This document shows positions 16,825 through 26,956 of a stretch of DNA of 64,000 nt, piece by piece. The DNA is from Streptomyces sp. NBC_00223 (GTDB lineage Bacteria; Actinomycetota; Actinomycetes; Streptomycetales; Streptomycetaceae). The DNA lies in the NCBI RefSeq assembly GCF_036199905.1, contig NZ_CP108109.1:2418001-2482000 (forward strand). Reading direction: 5' to 3'. The notes beneath the pieces are model-generated. The model was not told where the DNA came from and made no database searches. It saw only the letters and a list, made by a program, of their open reading frames with translations. Made by a program: the position numbers and the translations under genes. How positions within the stretch are numbered: position 1 is the first letter of the stretch; every line of letters begins with the position of its first letter.

Positions 16825-18057
16825 TCAGTCGACCAGGTCGCGGACGACCGCGTCGGCCAGCAGCCTCCCGCGCAGGGTGAGAACCGCCCGTCCGGCCGCG
16901 TAAGGACCGGGCTCCAGCAGGCCGTCCCTTACCGCGCGGGCGGCGGCGCGGGCGCCCGGCTCGGCGAGCAGTTCCAGCGGGCAGCCCGCCGACAGCCGCA
17001 GCTCCAGCAGGATCCGCTCGACCCTGCGGTCCTCGGACGTGAGGAGTTCCCGGCCCGCGCCCGGGGTCCGTCCCTCGGCCAGCGCCTGGGCGTACGCGCC
17101 GGGGTGCTTGACGTTCCACCAGCGCACCCCGCCGACGTGGCTGTGGGCGCCGGGGCCCGCGCCCCACCAGTCCGCGCCGGTCCAGTACAGCTCGTTGTGC
17201 CGGCACCGGGCGGCCCCGGTCGTCGCCCAGTTCGACACCTCGTACCAGGAGAAACCGGCGCCGGCCAGCCGCTCGTCCGCGATGAGGTAACGGTCGGCGT
17301 GCTCGTCGTCGTCGGTCATCGGCACCTCTCCGCGCCTGATCCGCCGGGCCAGCCCCGTACCCTCCTCCACGATCAGCGCGTAGGCCGACACATGGTCCGG
17401 TTCCGCCCCGATCGCGGCGTCGAGGGAGGCCCGCCAGTCGTCGTCGGACTCCCCCGGGGTGCCGTAGATCAGATCGAGGTTGACGTGCGCGAAACCGGCC
17501 GCGCGGGCCTCGGCGACGCATGCCTCGGGGCGCCCGGGGGTGTGGTTGCGGTCCAGGACGCGCAGCACGTGCTTCCGGGCGCTCTGCATGCCGAAGGACA
17601 CCCGGTTGAAGCCGCCGGCCCGCAGGGCGGCGAGGTAGGCGGGGTCGACGGACTCCGGGTTGGCCTCCGTGGTGATCTCCGCGCCCGGCGCCAGCCCGAA
17701 CTCCTCGCGGATCGCGCCGAGCATCCGCGCGAGGTCGGCCGCGGGCAGCAGCGTGGGGGTGCCGCCGCCGACGAAGACCGTCTCGACCTGCCGGGGGTCG
17801 TCGCCGAGCACCTTGCGGGCGAGCCGAACCTCCTCGATCAGCACGTCCGCGTAGTTGTCCCGGGAGGCCAGGGCGCCGCCGGAGCCGCGCAGTTCGCTCG
17901 CGGTGTAGGTGTTGAAGTCGCAGTAGCCGCAGCGGCTGGCGCAGTAGGGAACGTGCAGGTAGAAGCCGAGCGGACGGCCGGCGGCCCCGTCCAGGGCGTG
18001 CGGCGGCAGGGCGCCGTCCGCGGGGACGGGTTCACCGTCGGGAAGTACGGAAGGCAT
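16825..18057 (-). CDS. hemW: Radical SAM protein HemW (coproporphyrinogen oxidase-like)
   Basis: The 410-residue protein has the radical-SAM cluster motif CASRCGYCDF (CxxxCxxC at about 39-46), the GGGTPTLL motif that contacts SAM, and NPESVD, all typical of HemN/HemW. The single CDF ending and lack of the N-terminal HemN residues point to HemW, a heme chaperone, rather than oxygen-independent coproporphyrinogen III oxidase; older annotations use hemN. The C-terminal HemN domain (LRLSAGCPLELLAEPG) is present. The ATG at 18057 has only a weak GGGGTG site. It is adjacent to the lepA region, as in many actinobacteria and firmicutes where hemW follows lepA. Confidence 0.92.
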   Translation of the reverse strand: MPSVLPDGEPVPADGALPPHALDGAAGRPLGFYLHVPYCASRCGYCDFNTYTASELRGSGGALASRDNYADVLIEEVRLARKVLGDDPRQVETVFVGGGTPTLLPAADLARMLGAIREEFGLAPGAEITTEANPESVDPAYLAALRAGGFNRVSFGMQSARKHVLRVLDRNHTPGRPEACVAEARAAGFAHVNLDLIYGTPGESDDDWRASLDAAIGAEPDHVSAYALIVEEGTGLARRIRRGEVPMTDDDEHADRYLIADERLAGAGFSWYEVSNWATTGAARCRHNELYWTGADWWGAGPGAHSHVGGVRWWNVKHPGAYAQALAEGRTPGAGRELLTSEDRRVERILLELRLSAGCPLELLAEPGARAAARAVRDGLLEPGPYAAGRAVLTLRGRLLADAVVRDLVD

Positions 18058-18150
18058 ACACCCCAGTATCCGGCACCGCGCGCGGCACCCGGCTGGACGG
18101 CGGCCACTGTCCGGACCGGCGGTCGTCAGGCCCGGACCTCGCCCGGTCGG

Positions 18151-20076
18151 TCACCTGGCCTGGAGCACGAGCAGCGCCAGGTCGTCTGCGGGCGGCGCCG
18201 CGTCGTAGTCGTGCACGGCCTGCCGGACGCGTTCGGCGATCCCGGCCGCGTCCAGGCCCGTACAGCCGCCCAGGACGGCCGCCAGGCCGTCCTCGTCGTC
18301 GAACTGGCGGGACCCACGGCGGCGCTCGGTGACGCCGTCGGTGACGCACAGCAGGGTGTCGCCGGGCGACAGGTCGAAGCTCTCGCCGGTGTACCGGGCG
18401 TCGTCGGAGATGCCGAGCAGCAGCTGCGGGGTGGCGGCCGGCCGTACCGTGCCGTCGGGGCGCAGCACGAGCGGCAGGGGGTGCCCGGCGGAGGCGAGCG
18501 TGCACCGGGCGCCCCGCGCGGGGCCGTCGGCGTACGGCCCTTCGGCGTGCGGCCCCTTGGCGTACGGAACGATCTCGCCGTAGAGCAGCGAGAGGAAGCG
18601 GGCCTGGCCGCCCTCCCAGACGGCGGTCTCGCCGATCAGCGCGGCGGCGGCCTCGTCGGCGAGCGCCCGGTTGAGGCGGTCGAGCACCTCGGGGACGGTA
18701 CGGCCCTCGCGGGCGAGCAGCCGCAGCACCGGGCGGGCGAGTCCCGTGAGGGAGGCGGCCTCCGGGCCCTTGCCGCAGACGTCGCCGAGGGCGAAGCACC
18801 AGCGGCCGTCGCCCGCGGGGAAGAGGTCGTAGAAGTCGCCGCCGACCCAGTCGCCGGCCGCGGGCTCGTAGACGATCGCGTGCGCCACGCCGGGGATACG
18901 GCCGGTGGCGGGCGGCAGCAGGCCGCGTTGCAGGACCGTGCTGATCCTGGCCTGGCGGGCGTACTGCCGGGCGGTGCTCAGGGCCAGCGCGACCCGGCGG
19001 GCGAAGTCCTCGATCAGGCCGGTGGTCTCTGCGGGCAGGCCGAGCGGCCCGGCCCGGCCCAGCAGCAGGATGCCGTGACAGCGGCCGCCGACGGTCAGCG
19101 GCACGGCGAGGGCGCCGCCCTGATCGCAGGCGGCGCCCTGAAACGTGGGCCAGGGCTGCCGTTCGGCGCCGGCACCCGGCACAGGGGCGGGCGGCGACTT
19201 CTCCAGCACCGTCCGCAGGGTGTCGATACGGTGCTCCGCGCTGTGCCAGACGTGCGCGAGACGGGGGGCGGCGGCGCCGGACGGGTACAGCCAGACCGCG
19301 CACCAGTCGGCGAGCCGCGGCACGAGCAGCTGGGCGGCCAGCGAGACGACATTGTCCTCGTCGAGCTGGCCCGCGAGCAGATCGGACGCCTCGGCGAGGA
19401 AGGTGAGCGAGCCGCGGCTGATCCAGTCGGCGTCGGCGCGGCGGGCCGGGGCGGGCGGCGTCGGGGCCAGCAGCCCGGCGCCGGCCGCCTCGGGGCAGGT
19501 CCCGTCGCCCGGGCCGCCGTCGCCGCTGTCCGGGTCGGTCCCGGCGTCGGTGAGGTCGATACGGCACCACACCGTCTTGCGGTCGCGGCGGTAGGTGATC
19601 CCCCAGGCGTCGGAGAGCGCGGCGACCAGATGCAGCCCGCGCCCGCCCTCGCTGCCCTCGCACGGCGGGGAGTCGTCGGGGCGCAGCACGCGCGCGGGGT
19701 GGTGGTCGGTGACTTCGATGACCAGCGCGGACGGCGGTTCGAGGGTGTCGATGCGCAGCTGTACGTCGACGGTGGTGCCCGCGTGCACGACGGCGTTGGT
19801 GACCAGCTCGCTGAGCAGCAGGGTGCCGTCGTCGGCGACGCGGTCGGTGACCTCGGTCCCGTACCCGGCCCATTCGGCGAGGGCCGCGCGCAGAAATCTG
19901 CGGGCCGCGCCGGCGGCCGGCTCGTCGCCCGGCAGCCGGGTCCCGGCCACGTACTCGGGGCGCCCCCGGGCCGCCGTGGCCTCCCCTTGACGGGACCGGG
20001 GTGAAATCAGCTTCACATGCCTCAGCGTGACAGAGCGATCCGGCCCGGGTGCGCTGCGTGATGACGGTTCGCTCAT
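18151..20076 (-). CDS. GAF-containing PP2C-type SpoIIE phosphatase with HATPase domain
   Basis: A 641-residue signalling protein. Residues ~50-170 form a GHKL ATPase/anti-sigma-kinase-like domain (LLSELVTNAVVHAGT, the N box; EGSEGGRGLHLV, the G box). Residues ~215-390 look like a GAF domain, and ~395-640 a SpoIIE/PP2C phosphatase with the metal-binding sites VGGDFYD and GDVCGKG, plus TDGVTE and DDLALLVL. In Streptomyces such proteins control anti-anti-sigma phosphorylation; the partner is unknown. A short insert with the repeats KGPHAEGPYADGP interrupts the phosphatase domain. It is read towards hemW with a 93-bp gap, and the start ATG at 20076 lacks a clear ribosome binding site; a GTG at about 20016 is possible. 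Confidence 0.9.
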   Translation of the reverse strand: MSEPSSRSAPGPDRSVTLRHVKLISPRSRQGEATAARGRPEYVAGTRLPGDEPAAGAARRFLRAALAEWAGYGTEVTDRVADDGTLLLSELVTNAVVHAGTTVDVQLRIDTLEPPSALVIEVTDHHPARVLRPDDSPPCEGSEGGRGLHLVAALSDAWGITYRRDRKTVWCRIDLTDAGTDPDSGDGGPGDGTCPEAAGAGLLAPTPPAPARRADADWISRGSLTFLAEASDLLAGQLDEDNVVSLAAQLLVPRLADWCAVWLYPSGAAAPRLAHVWHSAEHRIDTLRTVLEKSPPAPVPGAGAERQPWPTFQGAACDQGGALAVPLTVGGRCHGILLLGRAGPLGLPAETTGLIEDFARRVALALSTARQYARQARISTVLQRGLLPPATGRIPGVAHAIVYEPAAGDWVGGDFYDLFPAGDGRWCFALGDVCGKGPEAASLTGLARPVLRLLAREGRTVPEVLDRLNRALADEAAAALIGETAVWEGGQARFLSLLYGEIVPYAKGPHAEGPYADGPARGARCTLASAGHPLPLVLRPDGTVRPAATPQLLLGISDDARYTGESFDLSPGDTLLCVTDGVTERRRGSRQFDDEDGLAAVLGGCTGLDAAGIAERVRQAVHDYDAAPPADDLALLVLQAR

Positions 20077-20202
20077 TCCGGGTCCGGAAAGCCGCGTTCT
20101 GCCTCCCGCGCGGGCGTGATCCGCTACAGTCCGGCGCCCACGGGCGGCTGAGCGCTCCTCGGCGGCCGGTTCGCGCCACCCCGGGCGGCCCGGACCGCCC
20201 GG

Positions 20203-22086
<1,884 letters not shown>

Positions 22087-22282
22087 GACAACCTCCGGGC
22101 CCGCTCGATTTTCTTAACTCACCAGTAACCTGTCCGTCGGATCAGGGTAGAGGGCCGACGCCCGGCGCGTAAGAGGGTCAGGCGGGCGGTTTGCCCCGAG
22201 AGCGTGCCTGGCGGGGACGGGTGCGGGTGCCCGGCCGGGGTCGTCCTTGGGGCACAGGCCGGGGCGGGCGCCGTGCGGGCCG

Positions 22283-22311
22283 GGGCGGGCGCCGTGTGCC
22301 GGCGCCCGCCC
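22283..22311 (-). terminator. Hairpin terminator downstream of lepA
   Basis: An 11-bp perfect stem (22283-22293 with 22301-22311, GGGCGGGCGCC-type) and seven-base loop lies 7 bp beyond the lepA stop. There is no U-tract, as is common in Streptomyces. An 18-bp block GGCCGGGGCGGGCGCCGT is duplicated immediately alongside (about 22259-22296). Confidence 0.6.
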
Positions 22312-22317
22312 GGGGGC

Positions 22318-24183
22318 CTACTTCTTCTTCTCGCCCTCGGAGTCCGTGGACAGCACGGCGATGAAGGCCTCCTGCGGCACCTCCACGCTGCCGACCATCT
22401 TCATCCGCTTCTTGCCTTCCTTCTGCTTCTCCAGCAGCTTGCGCTTGCGCGAGATGTCACCGCCGTAGCACTTGGCGAGGACGTCCTTGCGGATGGCGCG
22501 CACGGTCTCGCGGGCGATCACCCGGGCGCCGATCGCCGCCTGGATGGGCACCTCGAAGTTCTGCCGCGGGATCAGCTTGCGCAGCGTGGCCACCAGCCGG
22601 ACCCCGTAGGCGTACGCCTTGTCCTTGTGGGTGATCGCCGAGAAGGCGTCCACCTTGTCGCCGTGCAGCAGGATGTCGACCTTGACCAGGTCGGCGCTCT
22701 GCTCCCCGGTGGGCTCGTAGTCCAGCGAGGCGTAGCCGCGGGTCTTGGACTTGAGCTGGTCGAAGAAGTCGAAGACGATCTCGGCCAGCGGCAGGGTGTA
22801 GCGGATCTCCACCCGGTCCTCGGAGAGGTAGTCCATGCCGAGCAGCGAGCCGCGCCGGTTCTGGCACAGCTCCATGATCGCGCCGATGAACTCGGTGGGG
22901 GCCAGTACGGTGGCGCGCACCACCGGCTCGTACACCTCGGCGATCTTGCCTTCGGGGAACTCGCTGGGGTTGGTGACCACGTGCTCGACGCGGTCCTCCA
23001 TCACCACCCGGTAGACCACGTTGGGCGCGGTGGCGATCAGGTCGAGGCCGAACTCGCGCTCCAGGCGCTCGCGGATCACGTCCAGGTGCAGCAGGCCGAG
23101 GAAGCCGACGCGGAAGCCGAAGCCGAGGGCCGCGGAGGTCTCGGGCTCGTAGACCAGCGCCGCGTCGTTGAGCTGGAGCTTGTCCAGCGCCTCGCGCAGC
23201 TCGGGGTAGTCGGAGCCGTCCAGCGGATACAGGCCGGAGAAGACCATCGGCTTGGGGTCCTTGTACCCGCCGAGCGCCTCGACCGCGCCCGCGGCCTGGG
23301 AGGTGATGGTGTCACCGACCTTGGACTGCCGTACGTCCTTCACTCCGGTGATCAGATAACCGACCTCGCCGACGCCCAGACCGTCGGCGGGCGTCATCTC
23401 CGGGGAGGAGACGCCGATCTCCAGCAGCTCGTGGGTGGCGCCGGTCGACATCATCCGGATGCGCTCGCGCTTGCTGAGCTGGCCGTCGATGACACGGACG
23501 TAGGTGACGACCCCGCGGTAGGAGTCGTAGACCGAGTCGAAGATCATCGCGCGGGCGGGCGCGTCGGCGACTCCGACCGGCGGCGGGACCTGTCGGACCA
23601 CCCGGTCGAGCAGGACGTCCACGCCGATGCCGGTCTTGGCGGAGACCCGCAGCACGTCGTCCGGGTCGCAGCCGATGAGGTTGGCCAGCTCCTCGGCGAA
23701 CTTCTCCGGCTGGGCGGCCGGCAGGTCGATCTTGTTGAGCACCGGGATGATGGTGAGGTCGTTCTCCATCGCCAGGTAGAGGTTGGCCAGTGTCTGGGCC
23801 TCGATCCCCTGCGCCGCGTCGACCAGCAGGACCGTACCCTCGCAGGCGGCCAGCGAACGGGACACCTCGTAGGTGAAGTCCACGTGGCCCGGGGTGTCGA
23901 TCATGTTCAGGATGTGGGTCGTGCCCACCTGCTCGCCCGTGACGGGCGCCCACGGCAGCCGGACGGCCTGCGACTTGATCGTGATGCCGCGCTCACGCTC
24001 GATGTCCATCCGGTCGAGGTACTGGGCGCGCATCTGCCGCTGGTCGACGACACCGGTCAGCTGGAGCATCCGGTCGGCGAGCGTCGACTTGCCGTGGTCG
24101 ATATGGGCGATGATGCAGAAGTTGCGGATCAGCGCCGGGTCGGTACGGCTCGGGTCCGGGACGTGGGAAGGGATCGCGGGCAC
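22318..24183 (-). CDS. lepA: Translation elongation factor 4 (LepA)
   Basis: EF4/LepA is a ribosome-associated GTPase implicated in back-translocation and 30S biogenesis. The 621-residue protein starts after a short leader and shows G1 HIDHGKST (about 27-34), switch [16 protein letters not shown] (G4), an EF-G-like domain set, and the LepA-specific C-terminal domain ([39 protein letters not shown]). It ends in Lys-Lys-Lys. The GTG at 24183 is used; an unconvincing GGACC is the only Shine-Dalgarno candidate. The gene is divergent from rpsT, with 349 bp between the two starts that hold two small tandem repeats. Confidence 0.97.
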   Translation of the reverse strand: MPAIPSHVPDPSRTDPALIRNFCIIAHIDHGKSTLADRMLQLTGVVDQRQMRAQYLDRMDIERERGITIKSQAVRLPWAPVTGEQVGTTHILNMIDTPGHVDFTYEVSRSLAACEGTVLLVDAAQGIEAQTLANLYLAMENDLTIIPVLNKIDLPAAQPEKFAEELANLIGCDPDDVLRVSAKTGIGVDVLLDRVVRQVPPPVGVADAPARAMIFDSVYDSYRGVVTYVRVIDGQLSKRERIRMMSTGATHELLEIGVSSPEMTPADGLGVGEVGYLITGVKDVRQSKVGDTITSQAAGAVEALGGYKDPKPMVFSGLYPLDGSDYPELREALDKLQLNDAALVYEPETSAALGFGFRVGFLGLLHLDVIRERLEREFGLDLIATAPNVVYRVVMEDRVEHVVTNPSEFPEGKIAEVYEPVVRATVLAPTEFIGAIMELCQNRRGSLLGMDYLSEDRVEIRYTLPLAEIVFDFFDQLKSKTRGYASLDYEPTGEQSADLVKVDILLHGDKVDAFSAITHKDKAYAYGVRLVATLRKLIPRQNFEVPIQAAIGARVIARETVRAIRKDVLAKCYGGDISRKRKLLEKQKEGKKRMKMVGSVEVPQEAFIAVLSTDSEGEKKK

Positions 24184-24204
24184 GCAGGGTCCATTTTCTT
24201 GAGC

Positions 24205-24252
24205 GGCTGTCGCGAGACGCCGGTCTCTGGCTGTCGCGAGACGCCGGTCTCT
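24205..24252. repeat. 24-bp exact tandem duplication upstream of lepA
   Basis: The unit at 24205-24228 (starting GGCTGTCGCGAGACGCC) is repeated exactly at 24229-24252. It begins 22 bp from the lepA start codon, so the duplication lies in the lepA 5' leader or promoter. Each copy contains the palindrome TCGCGA. Confidence 0.9.
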
Positions 24253-24322
24253 GCTGGATCGGATCGATACGTAGCCTCCATAGTCCCATGGCCGGGGGCC
24301 GGAGTCCCCTGGCCCGGCGCCG

Positions 24323-24388
24323 GACGTCGGTTTGGGAGGGGCCAGACGTCGGTTTGGGAGGCGCCGGAGGTCGGTTTGGGAGGGTCAG
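24323..24388. repeat. 22-bp tandem triplication upstream of rpsT
   Basis: GACGTCGGTTTGGGAGG-type units start at 24323, 24345 and 24367 (22-bp steps, a few substitutions in the third). Each copy carries TTTGGGAG, and the last copy supplies the proposed -35 hexamer of rpsT. Confidence 0.88.
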
Positions 24389-24405
24389 CGCCCTGCTGGT
24401 AGCCT
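24376..24405 (+). promoter_or_regulatory. Candidate rpsT promoter
   Basis: TTGGGA (24376-24381) and TAGCCT (24400-24405) are separated by 18 bp, an acceptable match to the housekeeping consensus. Transcription would start near 24412, leaving a leader of about 120 nt before rpsT. S20 genes are often autoregulated through such leaders; no specific fold was identified. Confidence 0.45.
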
Positions 24406-24532
24406 GGGCCGCTGTGCCTCGTGCCCTTTGACCCGAGACACTCCCCGCAGGTCCCGCCGGTCACGGTGGGATCCGCGTTCCATCGGACACATCCGGACAT
24501 CTCGGATGCATCGAACCTGAGAAGGCTCTTTC

Positions 24533-24799
24533 GTGGCGAACATCAAGTCCCAGATCAAGCGGAACAAGACCAACGAGAAGGCGCGCCTGCGCAACAAGGC
24601 CGTCAAGTCCGAGCTGAAGACCGCGATCCGTCGCACCCGTGAGGCCGTGGCCGCCGGTGACGCCGAGAAGGCCACCGCCGCCGCCCGCCTGGCCGCCAAG
24701 AAGCTCGACAAGGCCGTCAGCAAGGGCGTCATCCACAAGAACCAGGCCGCCAACAAGAAGTCGGCCATCGCCTCCTCGGTCTCCGCGCTCCAGGGCTGA
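24533..24799 (+). CDS. rpsT: 30S ribosomal protein S20
   Basis: An 88-residue basic, helical protein that binds the 5' domain of 16S rRNA early in 30S assembly. The sequence is diagnostic: [20 protein letters not shown] at the N-terminus, [15 protein letters not shown] in the middle and [16 protein letters not shown] near the C-terminus. The GTG at 24533 is preceded by a GAGAAGG-type site. It is monocistronic, divergent from lepA and followed by a strong hairpin about 160 bp downstream. Confidence 0.98.
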   Translation: MANIKSQIKRNKTNEKARLRNKAVKSELKTAIRRTREAVAAGDAEKATAAARLAAKKLDKAVSKGVIHKNQAANKKSAIASSVSALQG

Positions 24800-24956
24800 T
24801 CACCCTTCTCCGCAGGACCCGCACGACCTGCCTCACGACCTGAGGCATCGCCGGAAACCGGACTCAGCGGCCCCTCTACCGCCCGGACCGGCACCGCCCG
24901 GGTCAGCGCGCCGCACGCGGACGTTCGCCACGTGCCTGCGGCGCATCGAGCGCTTT

Positions 24957-24989
24957 CACTGCCCGCCCGGGTGTCCCGGGCGGGCAGTG
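24957..24989 (+). terminator. 15-bp perfect hairpin downstream of rpsT
   Basis: CACTGCCCGCCCGGG (24957-24971) is perfectly complementary to 24975-24989 with a three-base loop. No U-tract follows. It is the likely rpsT terminator and could also stop the convergent holA transcript. Confidence 0.7.
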
Positions 24990-25088
24990 TGCTGTCCGCC
25001 TCCGGCGGGGGGTGCGGGGGACGTCCGGGGGCTTCCCGGGGCGCTTTCCGGGGGGTGCGGGGTGCGCCGGGGCCGTTACCGTCACGGC

Positions 25089-25313
25089 ATGTCGACGCCG
25101 CCGGAGCAGCCGGCCCGCTCCTCGTATCCGAACTCCCCCTCCGGGCAACCCGGTTCACCACCACCCGCCGACGGCTACGGCACGCCACTGCCGCCGCAGC
25201 ACCACCCGTCCACGCGGGGCCGGCCCCACGGGCAGCCACAGGGGTACGACGCGCCTGCCACACCTCCCGGGGCCCCGGGCCGGGGCGGAGCCCGGCGGGC
25301 CGTGCTGTGGTGA
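25089..25313 (+). CDS. Proline/glutamine-rich N-terminal fragment, possibly decayed
   Basis: This 74-codon frame starts MSTPPEQPARSSYPNSPSG, continues as a Pro/Gly/His-rich segment and ends RRAVLW just before a stop. The style is that of the cytoplasmic tail of Streptomyces membrane proteins, where an ARRAVLWG-type junction normally leads into the first transmembrane helix, but here the helix is missing. There is no convincing ribosome binding site. It may be the remnant of a truncated or frameshifted membrane protein, or non-coding. It lies between rpsT and the convergent holA. Confidence 0.35.
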   Translation: MSTPPEQPARSSYPNSPSGQPGSPPPADGYGTPLPPQHHPSTRGRPHGQPQGYDAPATPPGAPGRGGARRAVLW

Positions 25314-25450
25314 CGAAGGGGACGCCGGCGAAGCTGAGGTAGGCCGAGCGGCGGCGGGTCGCGGGGCGGGGCACTGTCAGGTGTACGGCCGGGTGCGGGC
25401 CGGTAGGCGTTCGGGGCTGCGGCCGGGGGGCGAGGTGGTGGTGGTGGCGT

Positions 25451-26434
25451 TCAGCCGCGGGCGCGGGACGCCTGGGAGACGGCGACGACGGCCTTCTCCA
25501 GGGCGTAGGCCGGGTCCGCGCCGCCGCCCTTGACCGCCGCGTCGGCCTCGGCGACGGCCCTCAGCGCGGCCGAGACACCGTCCGCGGTCCAGCCGCGCAT
25601 CTGCTGCCTGACCCGGTCGATCTTCCAGGGGGGCATACCGAGGTCACGGGCGAGCTGGCCGGGGTTGCCGCCGCGCGCGGACGCGAGCTTGCCGATGGCG
25701 CGCACCCCGGAGGCCAGCGCGAAGGTGATGCCGGGCGCGGACTGGCCGATGGACAGCGCCCAGCGCAGCCGTTCCAGCGCCTCGGCCGTACGCCCGGTGA
25801 CCGCGAAGTCGGCGACCTCGAAGCCGGTGGCCTCCGCGCGCCCGGTGTAGTAGCGGGCGACCACCGCTACATCGATGGTGCCCTCCACGTCGGCGGTCAA
25901 CTGGGCGCAGGCGCTGGCCAGCTCGCGCAGATCGCTGCCGATGGAGTCGACCAGCGCCTGGGTCGCCTCGGGCGTCGCGGACCTGCCGAGAGCCCGGAAC
26001 TCCTGCCGTACGAAGGCCAGCCGGTCGGCCGGCTTGGTCATCTTCGGGCAGGCCACCTCGCGGGCACCGGCCTTGCGGGCGGCGTCGAGCAGCCCCTTGC
26101 CCTTGGCGCCGCCCGCGTGCAGCAGCACGAGCATGATCTCCGGCAGGGGCGCGGCCAGATACGCCTTGACGTCCTTGACGGTGTCCGCCGACAGGTCCTG
26201 CGCGTTGCGCACCACGATGACCTTGCGCTCCTCGAAGAGCGAGGGGCTGGTCAGCTCGGCCAGTGTGCCGGGCTGAAGCGCGTCGGACGCGAGATCGCGC
26301 ACGTCCGTGTCCGCGTCGGCGGCGCGGGCGGCGGTCACCACCTCGCGCACCGCGCGGTCGAGCAGCAGGTCCTCCTGGCCCACGGCGAGGGTGAGCGGAG
26401 CGAGCAGGTCGTCTGAAGCGGTCTTCCTGGCCAT
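25451..26434 (-). CDS. holA: DNA polymerase III subunit delta
   Basis: The 327-residue delta subunit of the clamp loader, which opens the beta sliding clamp. It begins MARKTASDDLLAPLTLAVGQEDLLLDRAV (the LxxGxExLL element of the family) and contains ERKVIVVRNAQDLS, LPEIMLVLLHAGG and a C-terminal helical collar domain (LERLRWALSIGQSAPGIT, AYALEKAVVAVS). The ATG at 26434 is preferred to an in-frame start about 60 bases upstream because it matches the family N-terminus. It is convergent with the preceding fragment and divergent from a small + strand gene. Confidence 0.93.
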   Translation of the reverse strand: MARKTASDDLLAPLTLAVGQEDLLLDRAVREVVTAARAADADTDVRDLASDALQPGTLAELTSPSLFEERKVIVVRNAQDLSADTVKDVKAYLAAPLPEIMLVLLHAGGAKGKGLLDAARKAGAREVACPKMTKPADRLAFVRQEFRALGRSATPEATQALVDSIGSDLRELASACAQLTADVEGTIDVAVVARYYTGRAEATGFEVADFAVTGRTAEALERLRWALSIGQSAPGITFALASGVRAIGKLASARGGNPGQLARDLGMPPWKIDRVRQQMRGWTADGVSAALRAVAEADAAVKGGGADPAYALEKAVVAVSQASRARG

Positions 26435-26501
26435 CGCCGTCCAGCATCCCACGGGGGTCGGACAGTCCCGACCGCCGGGCGCGATCGGGCACAATGCCCC
26501 G

Positions 26502-26747
26502 GTGAGCGACGTACGACATGTCCTGGTGCTGCCCGACCGCGACGCGGCCGAGGAGGTCGCCGAACTGCTGGCGGCCCGTTTCCCGCTGGCCGAGGAGCCC
26601 CGACTCGTCCGGGACGCCCTCGCGGGCGAGGACGACGCGGAGGACGCCCAGTGGCTGGTCGTGATCGAGAACGCGACCGCCGCGCTGGACCCCGCGGCGC
26701 TGGAGACCCTGGCCGCCGAATTCGACGGCTGGCTCGAACACGAGTGA
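26502..26747 (+). CDS. Small conserved acidic protein, unknown function
   Basis: An 81-residue protein read from a GTG at 26502 (VSDVRHVLVLPDRDAAEEV). It is acidic and looks globular: a predicted beta strand (HVLVLPD), a helix (AAEEVAELLAARF), a central strand (QWLVVIENA) and a C-terminal helix (ALETLAAEFDGWLEHE). The layout is consistent with a ferredoxin-like alpha/beta fold, but this is only an inference. It is divergent from holA with 67 bp between starts, and convergent with comEC. A small gene in the same place between holA and comEC occurs in S. coelicolor as far as I recall, which supports it being real. Confidence 0.75.
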   Translation: MSDVRHVLVLPDRDAAEEVAELLAARFPLAEEPRLVRDALAGEDDAEDAQWLVVIENATAALDPAALETLAAEFDGWLEHE

Positions 26748-26956
26748 CGGGCCCGGAGGGCCGGGGCCGTCGGCGGAGAACGCGGCGAGGATCACCGCCG
26801 TCGGCCCGCCCGCGAGCGGTACGAGGATCAGCCACGCCGGGAATCCGGGGCAGCCGAGCACGATCGTCGGACCGATGCCCGTGGCCCGCACACTGCGCCC
26901 GGTGAGCAGCGCCGGTGCTGCGTGCGCTCGTCGCCTCGGCGGCCACGCAGGCTTCC

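Larger units (their letters stand above)
24184..24532. other. lepA-rpsT divergent intergenic region
   Basis: This 349-bp region contains a 24-bp duplication (24205-24252), a 22-bp triplication (24323-24388), the proposed rpsT promoter (24376-24405) and a ~120-nt rpsT leader. No additional gene is seen. Confidence 0.6.

Noticed and set aside
16738..20004. Very long + strand open frame (over 1000 codons) opposite hemW and the SpoIIE gene
   Set aside because: It is antisense to two well-supported genes; GC-rich third positions create such open shadow frames.
22114..22128. TTAACTCACCAGTAA upstream of the acyl-CoA ligase as a TetR/FadR-type operator
   Set aside because: Only ACT/AGT pairs symmetrically, with mismatches outside; too weak to call an operator.
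26748..26956. Minus-strand frame with a hydrophobic stretch (IGPTIVLGCPGFPAWLILV) downstream of comEC
   Set aside because: It has no start codon with a ribosome binding site and runs on into other frames over holA; it is as likely shadow or comEC trailer.
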